Source of the DNA: Arthrobacter sp. ISL-65
Lineage (GTDB): Bacteria > Actinomycetota > Actinomycetes > Actinomycetales > Micrococcaceae
Direction: 5' to 3'
Assembly: GCF_018613795.1 (NCBI RefSeq)
Contig: NZ_JAGGPN010000055.1
Coordinates: forward strand, 1 to 44,188
DNA: 44,188 bases
The notes below the pieces were generated by a model. It was given only the letters and a program-made list of their open reading frames with translations, searched no databases and was not told the origin of the DNA. Below, piece by piece: positions 1-7,759 of this stretch. The number at the start of each line of letters is the position of its first letter. Position 1 is the stretch's first letter. The position numbers and the translations under genes are program-made.

Positions 1-635
1 CTGACACCGGCATCCTGCACGGGGCCCAGCTCTGGTATGCCCTACCCGACACCGCCAGGAACATGGCCCCAACCTTTGAGCACTACGCCCCGGAACCTGT
101 CCCGGGCGACGGCACCGAACTGCGGGTCTTCCTTGGCTCCCTGGCCGGTTCCTCCTCGCCAGTGACCACCTACACCCCGCCGCTGATGGGAGCCGAAGCG
201 GTGCTCAGGGCCGGTGCACGGCTCGAACTGAACCTGGACCCGTCCTTCGAACACGGAATCCTGCTCGACACCGGCGACATCTCCCTGGACGGCACCCCCA
301 TGGCCGTGGACCACCTCCACTACCTGCGCACCGGCCGCGGCAGGGTCGTCCTGGAGGCCGGGCAGACCCCGGCCCGGGTACTGATCCTCGGTGGAGAGCC
401 GCTCGGTGAACAGATCGTGATGTGGTGGAACTTCGTCGGCCGCACCCACGAGGAGGTGGTCGCCTATCGTGCCGCCTGGCAGGCCGAGATCGGCGCCGAA
501 CCGGCCGGCCCTCCCACCGGCAACACCTACCAGGACGGCGCCCCGTACCCCCGCTTCGGACCCTACCCGGAAGGGTACCCGGCACCGCTGCCGGCCCCGG
601 CCCTGCCCAACGCCCAGCTACGCCCCCGCGGCTGA
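1..635 (+). CDS. Pirin family protein (5' end outside window)
   Basis: This is the C-terminal part of a pirin, a bicupin protein; bacterial pirins are iron-binding and some are quercetin dioxygenases or transcription cofactors. The reading frame is open from base 3, and the residues before the first internal ATG (base 63) already read as pirin (GILHGAQLWYALP), so that ATG is not the true start. About 210 residues are visible, covering the second cupin half; FVGRTHEEVV is typical of the pirin C-terminus. The end is extended by a proline-rich tail (YPAPLPAPALP). The metal-binding histidines of the N-terminal cupin lie largely off the window and cannot be checked. The GNAT gene follows after 22 nt, so the two are probably co-transcribed. 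The family call is firm; the biological role is not known. Confidence 0.88.
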   Translation, partial: DTGILHGAQLWYALPDTARNMAPTFEHYAPEPVPGDGTELRVFLGSLAGSSSPVTTYTPPLMGAEAVLRAGARLELNLDPSFEHGILLDTGDISLDGTPMAVDHLHYLRTGRGRVVLEAGQTPARVLILGGEPLGEQIVMWWNFVGRTHEEVVAYRAAWQAEIGAEPAGPPTGNTYQDGAPYPRFGPYPEGYPAPLPAPALPNAQLRPRG

Positions 636-657
636 CCAACAACCCCAGGAGACCTCC

Positions 658-1026
658 ATGGAAAACCAGGCGAACATCACCGTCCGGAACACACCGGAAC
701 GCCACCGCTACGAAATCCTCGACGGCGACGCCATCATCGGCAAAGCCCACTACCTGCCCCACGACGGCAATAAAGGGCGTGAGCGGATTTTCTACCACAC
801 CACCGTCAGCGAGGACTACGCCGGGCAGGGCCTCGCCGCACGCCTCGTACAGGAAGCGCTGGACGATACCCTCGCGGCCGGAATCGCCGTCGTCCCCGTC
901 TGCCCCTACGTGAAGGTCTGGCTGCGCAAGCACCCGGACTACCAGCCGCGGATGACCGCCGTACACCCCGAGCACCTGACCGCCGTCGAAAACGCCGGAC
1001 GGCAGCAGCAACAGCCCCGTCCGTGA
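658..1026 (+). CDS. Small GNAT-like N-acetyltransferase (YidJ/NATD1 type)
   Basis: A 122-residue protein of the short GCN5-related acetyltransferase group. These proteins consist of a minimal acetyl-CoA binding fold and have uncharacterised substrates. Visible landmarks are the beta-hairpin around FYHTTVSEDYAGQGLAARLV, where the acetyl-CoA loop reads GQGLA, and VVPVCPYVKVWLRKHPDY, which closely matches the family signature (P-x-C-P-Y-V-x-x-W...HP-E/D-Y). The ATG at 658 is chosen because CAGGAG lies 7 nt upstream and the conserved region begins soon after. A longer upstream reading in the same frame is proline/arginine-rich and overlaps the pirin gene, so it is rejected. The glutamine-rich tail (RQQQQPRP) is not part of the domain. 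It sits 22 nt after the pirin gene, probably in one transcript. Confidence 0.85.
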   Translation: MENQANITVRNTPERHRYEILDGDAIIGKAHYLPHDGNKGRERIFYHTTVSEDYAGQGLAARLVQEALDDTLAAGIAVVPVCPYVKVWLRKHPDYQPRMTAVHPEHLTAVENAGRQQQQPRP

Positions 1027-1223
1027 ACCAACGGCCGAGCACGGCCGGGGCGGCGCCGGCACCTTCTGCCAGCACCGCCCCTAAAACGCGTCAGCAGGTC
1101 AAGGGGCCAGCCGCCCGTGCTACTTGCTCGTGTCCGCGGCGGAGTCGACAGGCATCTCACGCGTCCTGCCGGGGAGGGCCCGGACGGGAAGGGCACGAAC
1201 TCGCGACTAGGACGAAGGTCCGA

Positions 1224-2021
1224 TCAGGCTTTGGCGAGCGGCAGCACCAGCATGTAGCCGGCCGGCAGATCGCTGCTCCAGCGTCGCGGCTCGCGGACGA
1301 CGAACTGCGTCGCCAACTGCTTGGGGGTGAGCAGGGTGTTGGGCGCGGGGGACGGTCCCCACCGCTCGTCGCCGTACGGGTAGAGCGGATCTTGGACGCG
1401 GATGCCGGTGACCGAGAACTCCGGGAACTGGTCGGGATCGCCGAGTGACGCGAAGCCGCTCATCACCCACACGTGGCGACCGCGCCACATGACCAGCCCG
1501 ACCGGCCGGTCCGTATCTGCGATGGCGCGCGCCGCGGTCTGCAGCGCTTCCTCATAGTCGGCGATGCTGACGACGGCGTACGACCCCATCCCGACCTCGT
1601 TCAGCACCTTCGCCCACCCCAAGGGGTTGGCGCCGTTGAACGAGTTGGACGACCGTGCCCGGGCCATCTCCCACAGCTCGCCCTGCTGAACGCGATCCGC
1701 CCACATGCCGGCCCCCTTGTCGTCGATGAGGTTGTGCATGATCTGGATGCTCGCCGCCACACACCATTCAAAGGTGTACTGGGGAACGAAGTCCCCCTCC
1801 TGGTAGAGGTTGAGGGCGAACGCCTTGGGCCTCGGGGCCGGCGTGGGGGACTGGGTCCGGTGAGGAGCGGGAATGTCATCGCGTGCGGCCGGCGGGGCCG
1901 AGGAGGTCTGGACCGGTCGTTCGGTGGCGGCCTCATCGAGTCTGACAGCGGGCGCGCAGGCCGAAAGGAGGGTGGCTAGGCTGACGAACCAGGCCAGAAG
2001 ACGGAGCTTGGCACCCATCAT
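1224..2021 (-). CDS. Lipoprotein with C39-like papain-fold peptidase domain
   Basis: A 265-residue secreted lipoprotein. The N-terminus is a signal peptide with a lipobox (ATLLSAC, lipidated Cys at about residue 22), followed by a Pro/Ser/Thr-rich linker to about residue 65. The globular domain has QYTFEWCVAASIQIM, a papain-like nucleophile Cys at the start of a helix, and later GRHVWVMSGF, which would supply the catalytic His. This is the arrangement of peptidase C39-like proteins. The Asp could be in VQDPLYP after the His, which is the usual place. The substrate is unknown. The start is ambiguous: TTG at 2027 or ATG at 2021 or 2018; no strong Shine-Dalgarno is visible. It stands alone on its strand. 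The class is supported by motifs; peptidase activity is inferred. Confidence 0.75.
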   Translation of the reverse strand: MMGAKLRLLAWFVSLATLLSACAPAVRLDEAATERPVQTSSAPPAARDDIPAPHRTQSPTPAPRPKAFALNLYQEGDFVPQYTFEWCVAASIQIMHNLIDDKGAGMWADRVQQGELWEMARARSSNSFNGANPLGWAKVLNEVGMGSYAVVSIADYEEALQTAARAIADTDRPVGLVMWRGRHVWVMSGFASLGDPDQFPEFSVTGIRVQDPLYPYGDERWGPSPAPNTLLTPKQLATQFVVREPRRWSSDLPAGYMLVLPLAKA

Positions 2022-2023
2022 GA

Positions 2024-2311
2024 TCAACCCAGTTTATCGCCACGCGGCAGGAAAGCGTCGAGCAGGGGATGGCACAAATGCGCCTCGAGAACGCCAGCGA
2101 GCTGTGCTGGAAGAACTCCCGTTTGGCAGCGGCGATCATCTTCGACGTCGGACTTGGTGGCGTCTTTGTCGTCCTCGGACAAAACAACTGCGGCGCCGTC
2201 ACGGCCGCGAAAGGGGCCGTGGATACTGGGGAGGTGCCCTCCGGCCACATCCCCGACCTGGTTGAGCGGATCACACCGTCGGTGCTGAGCTCGTTGCGTG
2301 CAGGCTCCTAG
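2024..2311 (+). pseudogene. Beta-carbonic anhydrase remnant with internal deletion
   Basis: One open frame from 2024 to the TAG at 2311 reads as pieces of a beta-carbonic anhydrase (zinc enzyme, CO2 to bicarbonate). It contains FIATRQESVEQGMAQ, then IIFDVGLGGVFVV, then LGQNNCGAVTAAKGAVDTG and DLVERITPSVLSSLRAG. In an intact enzyme the first zinc motif CxDSR and the stretch RTAG...SLEYAV lie between these blocks; both are missing, and GHxxC reads GQNNC. The active site is therefore destroyed by one or more deletions, and the C-terminal quarter is absent. The frame between the blocks is filled by unrelated residues (SELCWKNSRLAA). It overlaps the end of the convergent NADH dehydrogenase gene by 4 nt. 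No ribosome binding site was seen. It could be transcribed but should not make an active enzyme. Confidence 0.8.
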
Positions 2312-3549
2312 TCGGGCCTTCCGACAACGACGTGTGACGGGCTGTGAGTGACGTACCCCGTAAGCCAGGAGGAGAGTGCCCGGACCTTCTGCTGCGTGCC
2401 GGGCAGTAAGGCGAGGTGAACCCCGAGCCAGGATAGGAACGCCAGTGGTCCTTGGAGCTGGATGCGTTTGCGGCCCAGTTCGGCGACTGCTGCGCCGCGG
2501 CCGACCATGGCCATGTAACCCTTGTCCCAATAGGCGAAAGGCTGCCGAGTGCCGCCGGTAAGGTCAGCATGGATGTTCTTGGCGGCCCATTTCCCGGACT
2601 GTTCAGCAACAGAGCCGAGCTGGGGCAGTTTGGCGCCGGTGGCGTCGGTGATGTTGGCGGAGTCACCCAGGACATAGACGCCTTCGGTGCCGGGCACGGT
2701 CAGGTCCGGCAGCACGTCGATGCGTCCGCCTTTCCCCTGCGGCAGCCCGGATTCGGCGATGATTTTTCCAGCTTTCAGGCCCCCGGCCCACACGACGATC
2801 TGCGCGGGAATGATAGTCCCGTCCGCCAGCGTCACGCCGTCGGGTCGGACTTCGGTAACGCCCTGGCCCATGTGCAGCTGAACCCCAAGCTTTGTCAGCC
2901 GGTCCCGCGTGTACGCCTGCGACTTGGCAGAGAAGGGCATGAGCACGTTCGGAACCATATCCACAAGATGGATGCGGCACCGGGCTGCCAGTCCGGGCGA
3001 AAAATACTTGGGCACCAGGTACTTGACGTTCTCGGCGAGGGCGCCGGCTGTCTCCACGCCGGTGGGGCCGCCGCCGACTACGACCACCTCTGCGCGGCCG
3101 GCCTTCGCACGGTCCGCCTGGTCCAGGGCCGCAGTGAGGGCAGTGCTCAGGCGCGTGGCGTCGGCCACTGAGTACAGGGGATAGGCGAGTTCTTCGGCGC
3201 CGGGAGTGTCGAAGAAGTTCGGTACTGCGCCCGCGGCAATTACCAGGATCTTCGCCTGGTAGCGGGATCCGTCGACTGTGGTGACGGTACGGGTGGCGGA
3301 ATCAATCGCCGTCACCTCCGCAGTGAGGACCCGGACACTTTCGCTGCTGCGGAACACGGACCGCAGCGGCCGGGCCACTGCGGACACACCGATCTGCGAA
3401 GCAGCCACCTGGTAGAGGAGGGGCTGGAACTGGTGGTAATTGTTCGCGTCAATAAGCAGGACCCGGATGCCTTTGCGCCCAAGCTGCTCAGCTGCTGTCA
3501 TGCCGGCAAATCCGCCGCCGACCACGATCACCTGGTATGTATCGTCCAT
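2308..3549 (-). CDS. Type II NADH dehydrogenase-like FAD oxidoreductase
   Basis: A 413-residue pyridine-nucleotide disulfide oxidoreductase-fold flavoprotein of the NDH-2 family, which passes electrons from NADH to quinone at the membrane without pumping protons. Near the N-terminus is the FAD dinucleotide motif VIVVGGGFAGMTAAEQL; around residue 165 is the NAD(P)H motif VVVVGGGPTGVETAGALAE; GVYVLGDSANI near residue 300 is the second FAD-binding motif. LPQLGSVAEQSGKWAAKNI is the quinone-side motif typical of NDH-2 (usual form AQxAxQQG). The C-terminal region (LAFLSWLGVHLALLPG) would be the membrane anchor. The start is the ATG at 3549 just before the FAD motif; a longer reading upstream has no homology. 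It is followed on the other strand by the carbonic anhydrase remnant. Whether it acts in respiration or redox balancing cannot be read here. Confidence 0.87.
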   Translation of the reverse strand: MDDTYQVIVVGGGFAGMTAAEQLGRKGIRVLLIDANNYHQFQPLLYQVAASQIGVSAVARPLRSVFRSSESVRVLTAEVTAIDSATRTVTTVDGSRYQAKILVIAAGAVPNFFDTPGAEELAYPLYSVADATRLSTALTAALDQADRAKAGRAEVVVVGGGPTGVETAGALAENVKYLVPKYFSPGLAARCRIHLVDMVPNVLMPFSAKSQAYTRDRLTKLGVQLHMGQGVTEVRPDGVTLADGTIIPAQIVVWAGGLKAGKIIAESGLPQGKGGRIDVLPDLTVPGTEGVYVLGDSANITDATGAKLPQLGSVAEQSGKWAAKNIHADLTGGTRQPFAYWDKGYMAMVGRGAAVAELGRKRIQLQGPLAFLSWLGVHLALLPGTQQKVRALSSWLTGYVTHSPSHVVVGRPD

Positions 3550-3592
3550 TCGTGCAACATACCCTGCCAGGCAACGCTGCAACAGGGCACGG

Positions 3593-3817
3593 TTAGTGCA
3601 AAATAGCGCTAATCTCGGCCCGGACCAGCCGCTCGGCCAGTTCGCCAAGGTCCAGGTTCAGGACGGCTTTGAGGGCGCGTGCCATGTTAGGGGCAGCGGC
3701 AAGGAATTCGGCCAGGGCCGGATCGGATTCCAGCTCCCGTCCAAGCTTTTCCCTGACGTCATTGGCGCTCCAGTGGCTGTCGGTGTGCTGACTGGTGAGT
3801 ACAGTCTTGGCGTTCAT
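3593..3817 (-). CDS. Small hypothetical protein, 74 residues
   Basis: I do not recognise this protein. The ATG at 3817 is preceded by GAAGGGCAGGGCC, a good Shine-Dalgarno. The sequence looks helical and charged with no cysteines or membrane segment (VREKLGRELESDPALAEF, then MARALKAVLNLDLGELAERL). A longer frame starting at 3898 lacks a ribosome site and has a different residue composition, so the short form is preferred. It ends 43 nt upstream of the NADH dehydrogenase start and lies on the same strand, so the two may form a short operon. Confidence 0.5.
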   Translation of the reverse strand: MNAKTVLTSQHTDSHWSANDVREKLGRELESDPALAEFLAAAPNMARALKAVLNLDLGELAERLVRAEISAILH

Positions 3818-4043
3818 GGCCCTGCCCTTCGTTCGCCCCGTGCATTGGCTCTGCCATGAACGACAATGCCGGGCTGGGCTCAAGAATCGGTCAGGCAACG
3901 GGCCAGATTTGAACAGGTTTTGCCGAAGTTTTCCTAAAGGCCCTTACCGGGACTAATTCGGCGCTTGGCACAGTTATGCGTCTGGGGCCGGAACCGGGAT
4001 GCGCGCACGCACCTCGCTTTGATGACAACGGGAAAGAGATTAC

Positions 4044-5504
4044 ATGACGACGACGACTGCCGAGGGAGTGGGCTTCCGTTCCCGGCGGGGACCGATCCTT
4101 ATTGCCCTGATGCTCTCGACGGGCCTGGTGGCGATCGATTCGACGATCGTTGCAACGGCGGTGCCGTCGATAGTGGCTGACGTCGGCGGCTTCACGTCCT
4201 TTCCGTGGCTCTTTTCGGCCTATCTGTTGGCGCAGGCTGTCTCGGTGCCCGTCTACGCGAAACTCTCGGACGTCGTCGGCCGTAAGCCGATCATCCTCAG
4301 CGGTATCGGACTTTTCCTGCTCGGTTCGATCCTCTGCGGAGTGGCCTGGAGCATGCCGGCCCTCATCGCGTTCCGTGTGTTGCAGGGCCTGGGCGCTGGA
4401 GCAGTCCAGCCGGTGGCGATCACCATCGCCGGCGATATCTACACGCTGACCGAGCGGGCAAAGGTGCAGGGCTACCTTGCCAGCGTGTGGGCGGTGTCCT
4501 CCGTCGTTGGCCCTACGCTCGGGGGCGTCTTCGCCTCACTCGGCATCTGGCGTGGGATCTTCCTCGTGAACATTCCCCTTTGCCTCCTGGCAGGGTGGAT
4601 GTTGATCCGAACGTTTCACGAGAATGTCGAGCGTGCGAAGCACCGCGTGGACTATTTGGGGGCGGCGCTGCTGACAATTTCCCTAAGCCTGCTCATCCTT
4701 GGCGCCCTCGAGGGCGGCCAGGCGTGGGCATGGAACTCTTCCATCAGCATCGCCGTCTTCGCCGTCGGAGCTCTCTTGTTCGCCGCGTTCCTGCTCGTCG
4801 AGAGGAAGGCAGCGGAGCCGGTCCTGCCTCCGTGGGTCGTGTCCCGGCGGCTGCTGGCGACGACGGCGATGATCTCGTTCGGCGTCGGCGCAGTCATGCT
4901 TGGCCTCACCTCCTACGTTCCCACGTTCCTCGAAGGAGCCCTCTCGACCTCCCCGATTTTCGCGGGACTCGCCTTGGCGGCATTGACCATCGGCTGGCCG
5001 ATCAGCGCGTCCCAAGCGGGCCGCTTCTATCTGCGGATCGGGTTCCGGAGGACCGCCCTGATCGGCGTCACGGTCACGGTCATCGGGACAGCCGTTCTGG
5101 CTCTTACTGCCGCCGCACCCAACATTTTGGTGACAGCGGCAGGTTGTTTCGTCGTCGGACTTGGACTGGGGCTGGTAGCGACCCCGAGCCTCATTGCCGC
5201 CCAGTCAAGCGTTGAGTGGAACGAGCGCGGTGTAGTCACCGGTACCAATCTTTTTGCACGATCGATCGGCAGCTCCATCGGCGTCGCCGTCTTCGGGGCA
5301 GTTGCCAACGCGATTTACGCCGGTGCCCCGGGCGGCGCTAGCGATCCGCAGACAATCGTGTCGGCGTCGAGCGCCGTATTCCTCGCTGTACTGGTCTGTG
5401 CAGTACTCAGCGTTGTTGCCGTTGTCGCGATGCCCGCCGTAGACGTTAAGAGCACGACCCCCGACGCGGCCGCCAAGGCCAGCGCGGCATCTTCACCTGA
5501 TTAG
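4044..5504 (+). CDS. MFS multidrug exporter, DHA2 (EmrB/QacA) type
   Basis: A 486-residue major facilitator with about 14 hydrophobic segments, the length and layout of DHA2 drug:H+ antiporters. TM1 carries LDSTIV-type residues (GLVAIDSTIVATAVPSIV), the hallmark motif D1. The loop between TM2 and TM3 has KLSDVVGRKPIIL (motif A), and TM5 has SVVGPTLGGVFA (motif C, the antiporter motif). The C-terminus is a cytoplasmic Ala/Ser tail. The start is supported by GGGAAAGAG 6 nt before the ATG. The gene stands alone after a 225-nt upstream gap with no recognised operator. Its last 4 bases overlap the end of the convergent FtsW-like gene. Function as an exporter is well supported; the substrate is not. 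Confidence 0.9.
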   Translation: MTTTTAEGVGFRSRRGPILIALMLSTGLVAIDSTIVATAVPSIVADVGGFTSFPWLFSAYLLAQAVSVPVYAKLSDVVGRKPIILSGIGLFLLGSILCGVAWSMPALIAFRVLQGLGAGAVQPVAITIAGDIYTLTERAKVQGYLASVWAVSSVVGPTLGGVFASLGIWRGIFLVNIPLCLLAGWMLIRTFHENVERAKHRVDYLGAALLTISLSLLILGALEGGQAWAWNSSISIAVFAVGALLFAAFLLVERKAAEPVLPPWVVSRRLLATTAMISFGVGAVMLGLTSYVPTFLEGALSTSPIFAGLALAALTIGWPISASQAGRFYLRIGFRRTALIGVTVTVIGTAVLALTAAAPNILVTAAGCFVVGLGLGLVATPSLIAAQSSVEWNERGVVTGTNLFARSIGSSIGVAVFGAVANAIYAGAPGGASDPQTIVSASSAVFLAVLVCAVLSVVAVVAMPAVDVKSTTPDAAAKASAASSPD

Positions 5505-6736
5505 GACCGTACTCGACTCCGGTGTACTGCTTGCTGCGACTTCTTGGGTCGAACGGGTTGAACAGGCTGAGGGCGGGTGACTGCCAAGATCATGCCGATG
5601 CCGGCCAGGGAAGAAACCATCGCTGAGCCGCCGTAGGAGATGAACGGCAAGGGCACGCCGATGACCGGGAGCAGGCCGGTGACCATGGCGATGTTCACGA
5701 CGGCCTGGCCGATGATCCAGGTGATGACGCTGGAGGAGACAATGCGGGCGAACGTGTCTTGGGTGCGGGCAATGACCTTGAATACAGCGATGCCGAGGAC
5801 CGTAAACAGCACGAGCACCAGGAGAGTTCCGGCCAGGCCGAGTTCTTCGCCGAGGATTGTGAAGATGAAGTCGTTGTGGGCTTCGGGGATCCAGTTCCAT
5901 TTCTGCCGGCTCTGCCCCAGGCCCACCCCGAACCAGCCGCCCGAAGCCAGGGCGTACTGGCCGTGCAGCGCCTGGTAGCCGACCCCCTGGGAATCGTCCG
6001 CGGAACCCGCACCGAGCCAGGACGAAATTCGCCCGACGCGGTTGCCGCTGGTGGCAGCCAGGACGAGGGCTAACATCGTGCCGAAAATTCCGGCGACACC
6101 GAAGACTTTCATCCGTACCCCGCCGTAAAACATCGTGGCGGCGAGGACCATCATGATGATCATGGCCGTGCCCAGGTCATGGCCGAGAACGACAAACCCG
6201 ATGATGATGACGCCGGCCGGCACGAGCAACGGGACGACTGCGTGCCTCCACTGATGAAGGAGAGCCTGCTTGCGGGACAGGACGGCCGCCGCCCAAATGA
6301 TGAGCGCGAGTTTGGCGAACTCGGAAGGCTGGACGGTGAACCCGCCGAAGCCCAGCCAGTTCCGGTTGCCGTTCACCGTCATGCCCAAGGGTGTGAATAC
6401 CAGGCCGAGGGATACGACGGCGGCCCCCAAGAGCGGCCAGGCAAGCCAGCGGATATGCCGGGTCCGGAGACGGGCCAGGCCGAACATGATGGCTATCCCG
6501 GCTGCCGTCCACATGGCCTGCCTAAGCGGAAGATCGTAGGGGTTCTTTCCGGCCGCCACCGATTCCACCGACGACGCGGAGGCAACTTCGATCAGGCCAA
6601 GGGCTGCCAGAACCAGTACAACCGCCAGGATAACCGGCCGGGTGCGGTCCCCGGACTCGTCACCGAGCCAGCGTCCGATGCGGAGCAGGAAATCGCCGCG
6701 GCCCGTCATTTTGCTCGGCGGATGCGTGGCGGTCAT
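5501..6736 (-). CDS. FtsW/RodA/SpoVE (SEDS) family protein
   Basis: A 411-residue polytopic membrane protein of the SEDS family, lipid II glycosyltransferases that polymerise peptidoglycan. Around ten membrane segments are visible. Diagnostic motifs are GNRNWLGFGGFTVQPSEFAKLALI, the large-loop pattern (GIGLGQSRQKWNWIPEAHNDFIFTILGEELG, here with ASGGWFGVGLG) containing the conserved WIPEAHNDFIF, and LLPVIGVPLPFISYGGSAMV near the C-terminus. The family name is secure; FtsW versus RodA cannot be settled here. No division or shape genes lie nearby, so this is an orphan copy rather than the dcw-cluster ftsW. The ATG at 6736 overlaps the stop of a three-codon ORF (see that entry). It is convergent with the MFS exporter. 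Confidence 0.9.
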   Translation of the reverse strand: MTATHPPSKMTGRGDFLLRIGRWLGDESGDRTRPVILAVVLVLAALGLIEVASASSVESVAAGKNPYDLPLRQAMWTAAGIAIMFGLARLRTRHIRWLAWPLLGAAVVSLGLVFTPLGMTVNGNRNWLGFGGFTVQPSEFAKLALIIWAAAVLSRKQALLHQWRHAVVPLLVPAGVIIIGFVVLGHDLGTAMIIMMVLAATMFYGGVRMKVFGVAGIFGTMLALVLAATSGNRVGRISSWLGAGSADDSQGVGYQALHGQYALASGGWFGVGLGQSRQKWNWIPEAHNDFIFTILGEELGLAGTLLVLVLFTVLGIAVFKVIARTQDTFARIVSSSVITWIIGQAVVNIAMVTGLLPVIGVPLPFISYGGSAMVSSLAGIGMILAVTRPQPVQPVRPKKSQQAVHRSRVRS

Positions 6737-6744
6737 TTGCTCAT
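6733..6744 (-). other. Three-codon mini-ORF coupled to the SEDS gene start
   Basis: Immediately upstream of the SEDS gene the minus strand reads GGAAGGAAACAGTG then ATG-AGC-AAA-TGA. The TGA shares ATGA with the SEDS start codon at 6736. The Shine-Dalgarno is well placed for the mini-ORF ATG (6744) but far (about 16 nt) from the SEDS ATG, so ribosomes may reach the SEDS gene by termination-reinitiation. This is seen in the sequence; translation is not demonstrated. Confidence 0.35.
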
Positions 6745-6860
6745 CACTGTTTCCTTCCCTCGGGCCGGCCCTGCTCCGGGCCGTTCCGGGAAGGAGAAAC
6801 CCGCCGGGGAAAAATCATACGTCCTTGTCTGCGCAATCAGGTGCTTTGCCGGACGTGAGG

Positions 6861-7379
6861 TCATCCCATGTAGAGGTGCCAGCGCCGTGGCTGCCGAAGC
6901 GGGGGAGCGGAACAGAACTGCTGGAGGTCTGCGACCAGCCGGAAGTACCGGTCGGATTCGAGCGCTGCCAGCGCCTTGTCGTAAGCCGCCTCATAATCGG
7001 ATCCCTGAGCCTGGCCGCGGTCGTGGAGGTTCCGTGGGGTCTGTTCGTGGACAAGTGCGGACTTGCTCAGTGGCCCCAGGGCTTCGGCAAGCCATGTTAG
7101 TTCTGCACGAAGCTTCTCCGATTCGGTCCTGTTGAAGAGCTTCCGGTCCCCGAGTATTGACCAGACCCGCCCGGCGGCGTCACTCATGGCATTTGAGGCG
7201 TCCTGTTCACCGGATCGCACGCTGGGGTCGTAACAGAGCAGCGCCGCAACCTGATCGAAAAGGAAGGATGATGCGACCGGCTCGGCCTGTTGGCTGGTTT
7301 TCTCAAGAGCTTTTAGCATTTTATGTCCCGACTGTCCCGACTCTTCCGATGTCCGGGCCGGAAGAAGGCCCCGCTGGAT
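6861..7379 (-). pseudogene. CYTH-CHAD protein remnant
   Basis: The frame 6861-7319 (152 residues from ATG 7319) resembles the first half of a CHAD domain, a polyphosphate-binding helical domain: DQVAALLCYDPSVRSGEQD, then RKLFNRTESEKLRAELTWLAEALG, then YDKALAALESDRYFRLV. The key positively charged histidine motif of CHAD (VHQMRVATRR) is replaced by SNAMSDAAGRVW. The frame stays open upstream to 7379 and reads SGHKMLKALEKT, like the linker that joins a CYTH domain to CHAD, but the CYTH domain itself is absent. The usual second half of CHAD is also missing. I infer a decayed CYTH-CHAD gene; a short functional product cannot be excluded. Confidence 0.6.
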
Positions 7380-7427
7380 TCATCGCTTTCGACACCTTCC
7401 ATGGTGACTTGAGGACCTGAGACTGCC

Positions 7428-7454
7428 ATGAGAAGCCCGTGAGGGTCTTCTCAT
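7428..7454. terminator. Inverted repeat, possible terminator hairpin
   Basis: ATGAGAAG and CTTCTCAT are exact reverse complements. The stem extends to AAGCCC/GGGTCTT with one bulge, and an 8-nt loop lies between. There is no T-run on either side. It lies between the CYTH-CHAD remnant and the GMC remnant in a decayed region, so it may be relic. Confidence 0.35.
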
Positions 7455-7716
7455 GTCGAGGCGACAGCCCGTGTGGAACGGGGCCGGCGGCAGCGCCGTG
7501 GTCTATGCGTCCCGGTGGCAGCGCAGCGCTCCGTCGGCCCTTCGGGTCGAGCCCCTTGATGGTCTCGGTGACGACTGGCCGACGACCTACGGGGACCTCG
7601 TACCGTTCTACGCGCAGCTCAAAGCCGGCTTCGGAGTCTCAGGAAAGCCCTCGACGTGTGCCAGTACGAAATTCAGGGAGAGCCATAGCCACGGATGGCA
7701 CAGTAAGAAGGAATGA
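7453..7716 (+). pseudogene. GMC oxidoreductase remnant
   Basis: A short frame of 87 codons contains WNGAGGSAVVYASRWQR, then ALRVEPLDGLGDDWPTTYGDLVPFYAQLKAGFGVSG. This is the segment of a glucose-methanol-choline family oxidoreductase just after the FAD-binding region (usual form WNGVGGSTxxYxAxWxRxxPSDFRVRSLDGVxDDWPxxYxDLxPYY...FGVSG). The N-terminal FAD motif GxGxxG and the remaining several hundred residues, including the catalytic histidine, are missing, and the sequence past residue 62 is unrelated. It is a deletion remnant with no plausible product. The rest of 7320-7759 holds no other recognisable gene. Confidence 0.75.
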
Positions 7717-7759
7717 GGCGACGTTCAGCCAATCTTTTACACATTCACCAGCGGGCCAG

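Noticed and set aside
205..1062. Long minus-strand frame over the pirin and GNAT genes
   Set aside because: Arg/Gly/Pro-rich translation typical of antisense GC-rich frames; the plus-strand frames carry clear family motifs and a ribosome site.
1224..2311. Toxin/antitoxin or bacteriocin-processing unit from the C39-like domain
   Set aside because: No ABC transporter domain or small precursor gene adjacent; the protein is an exported lipoprotein.
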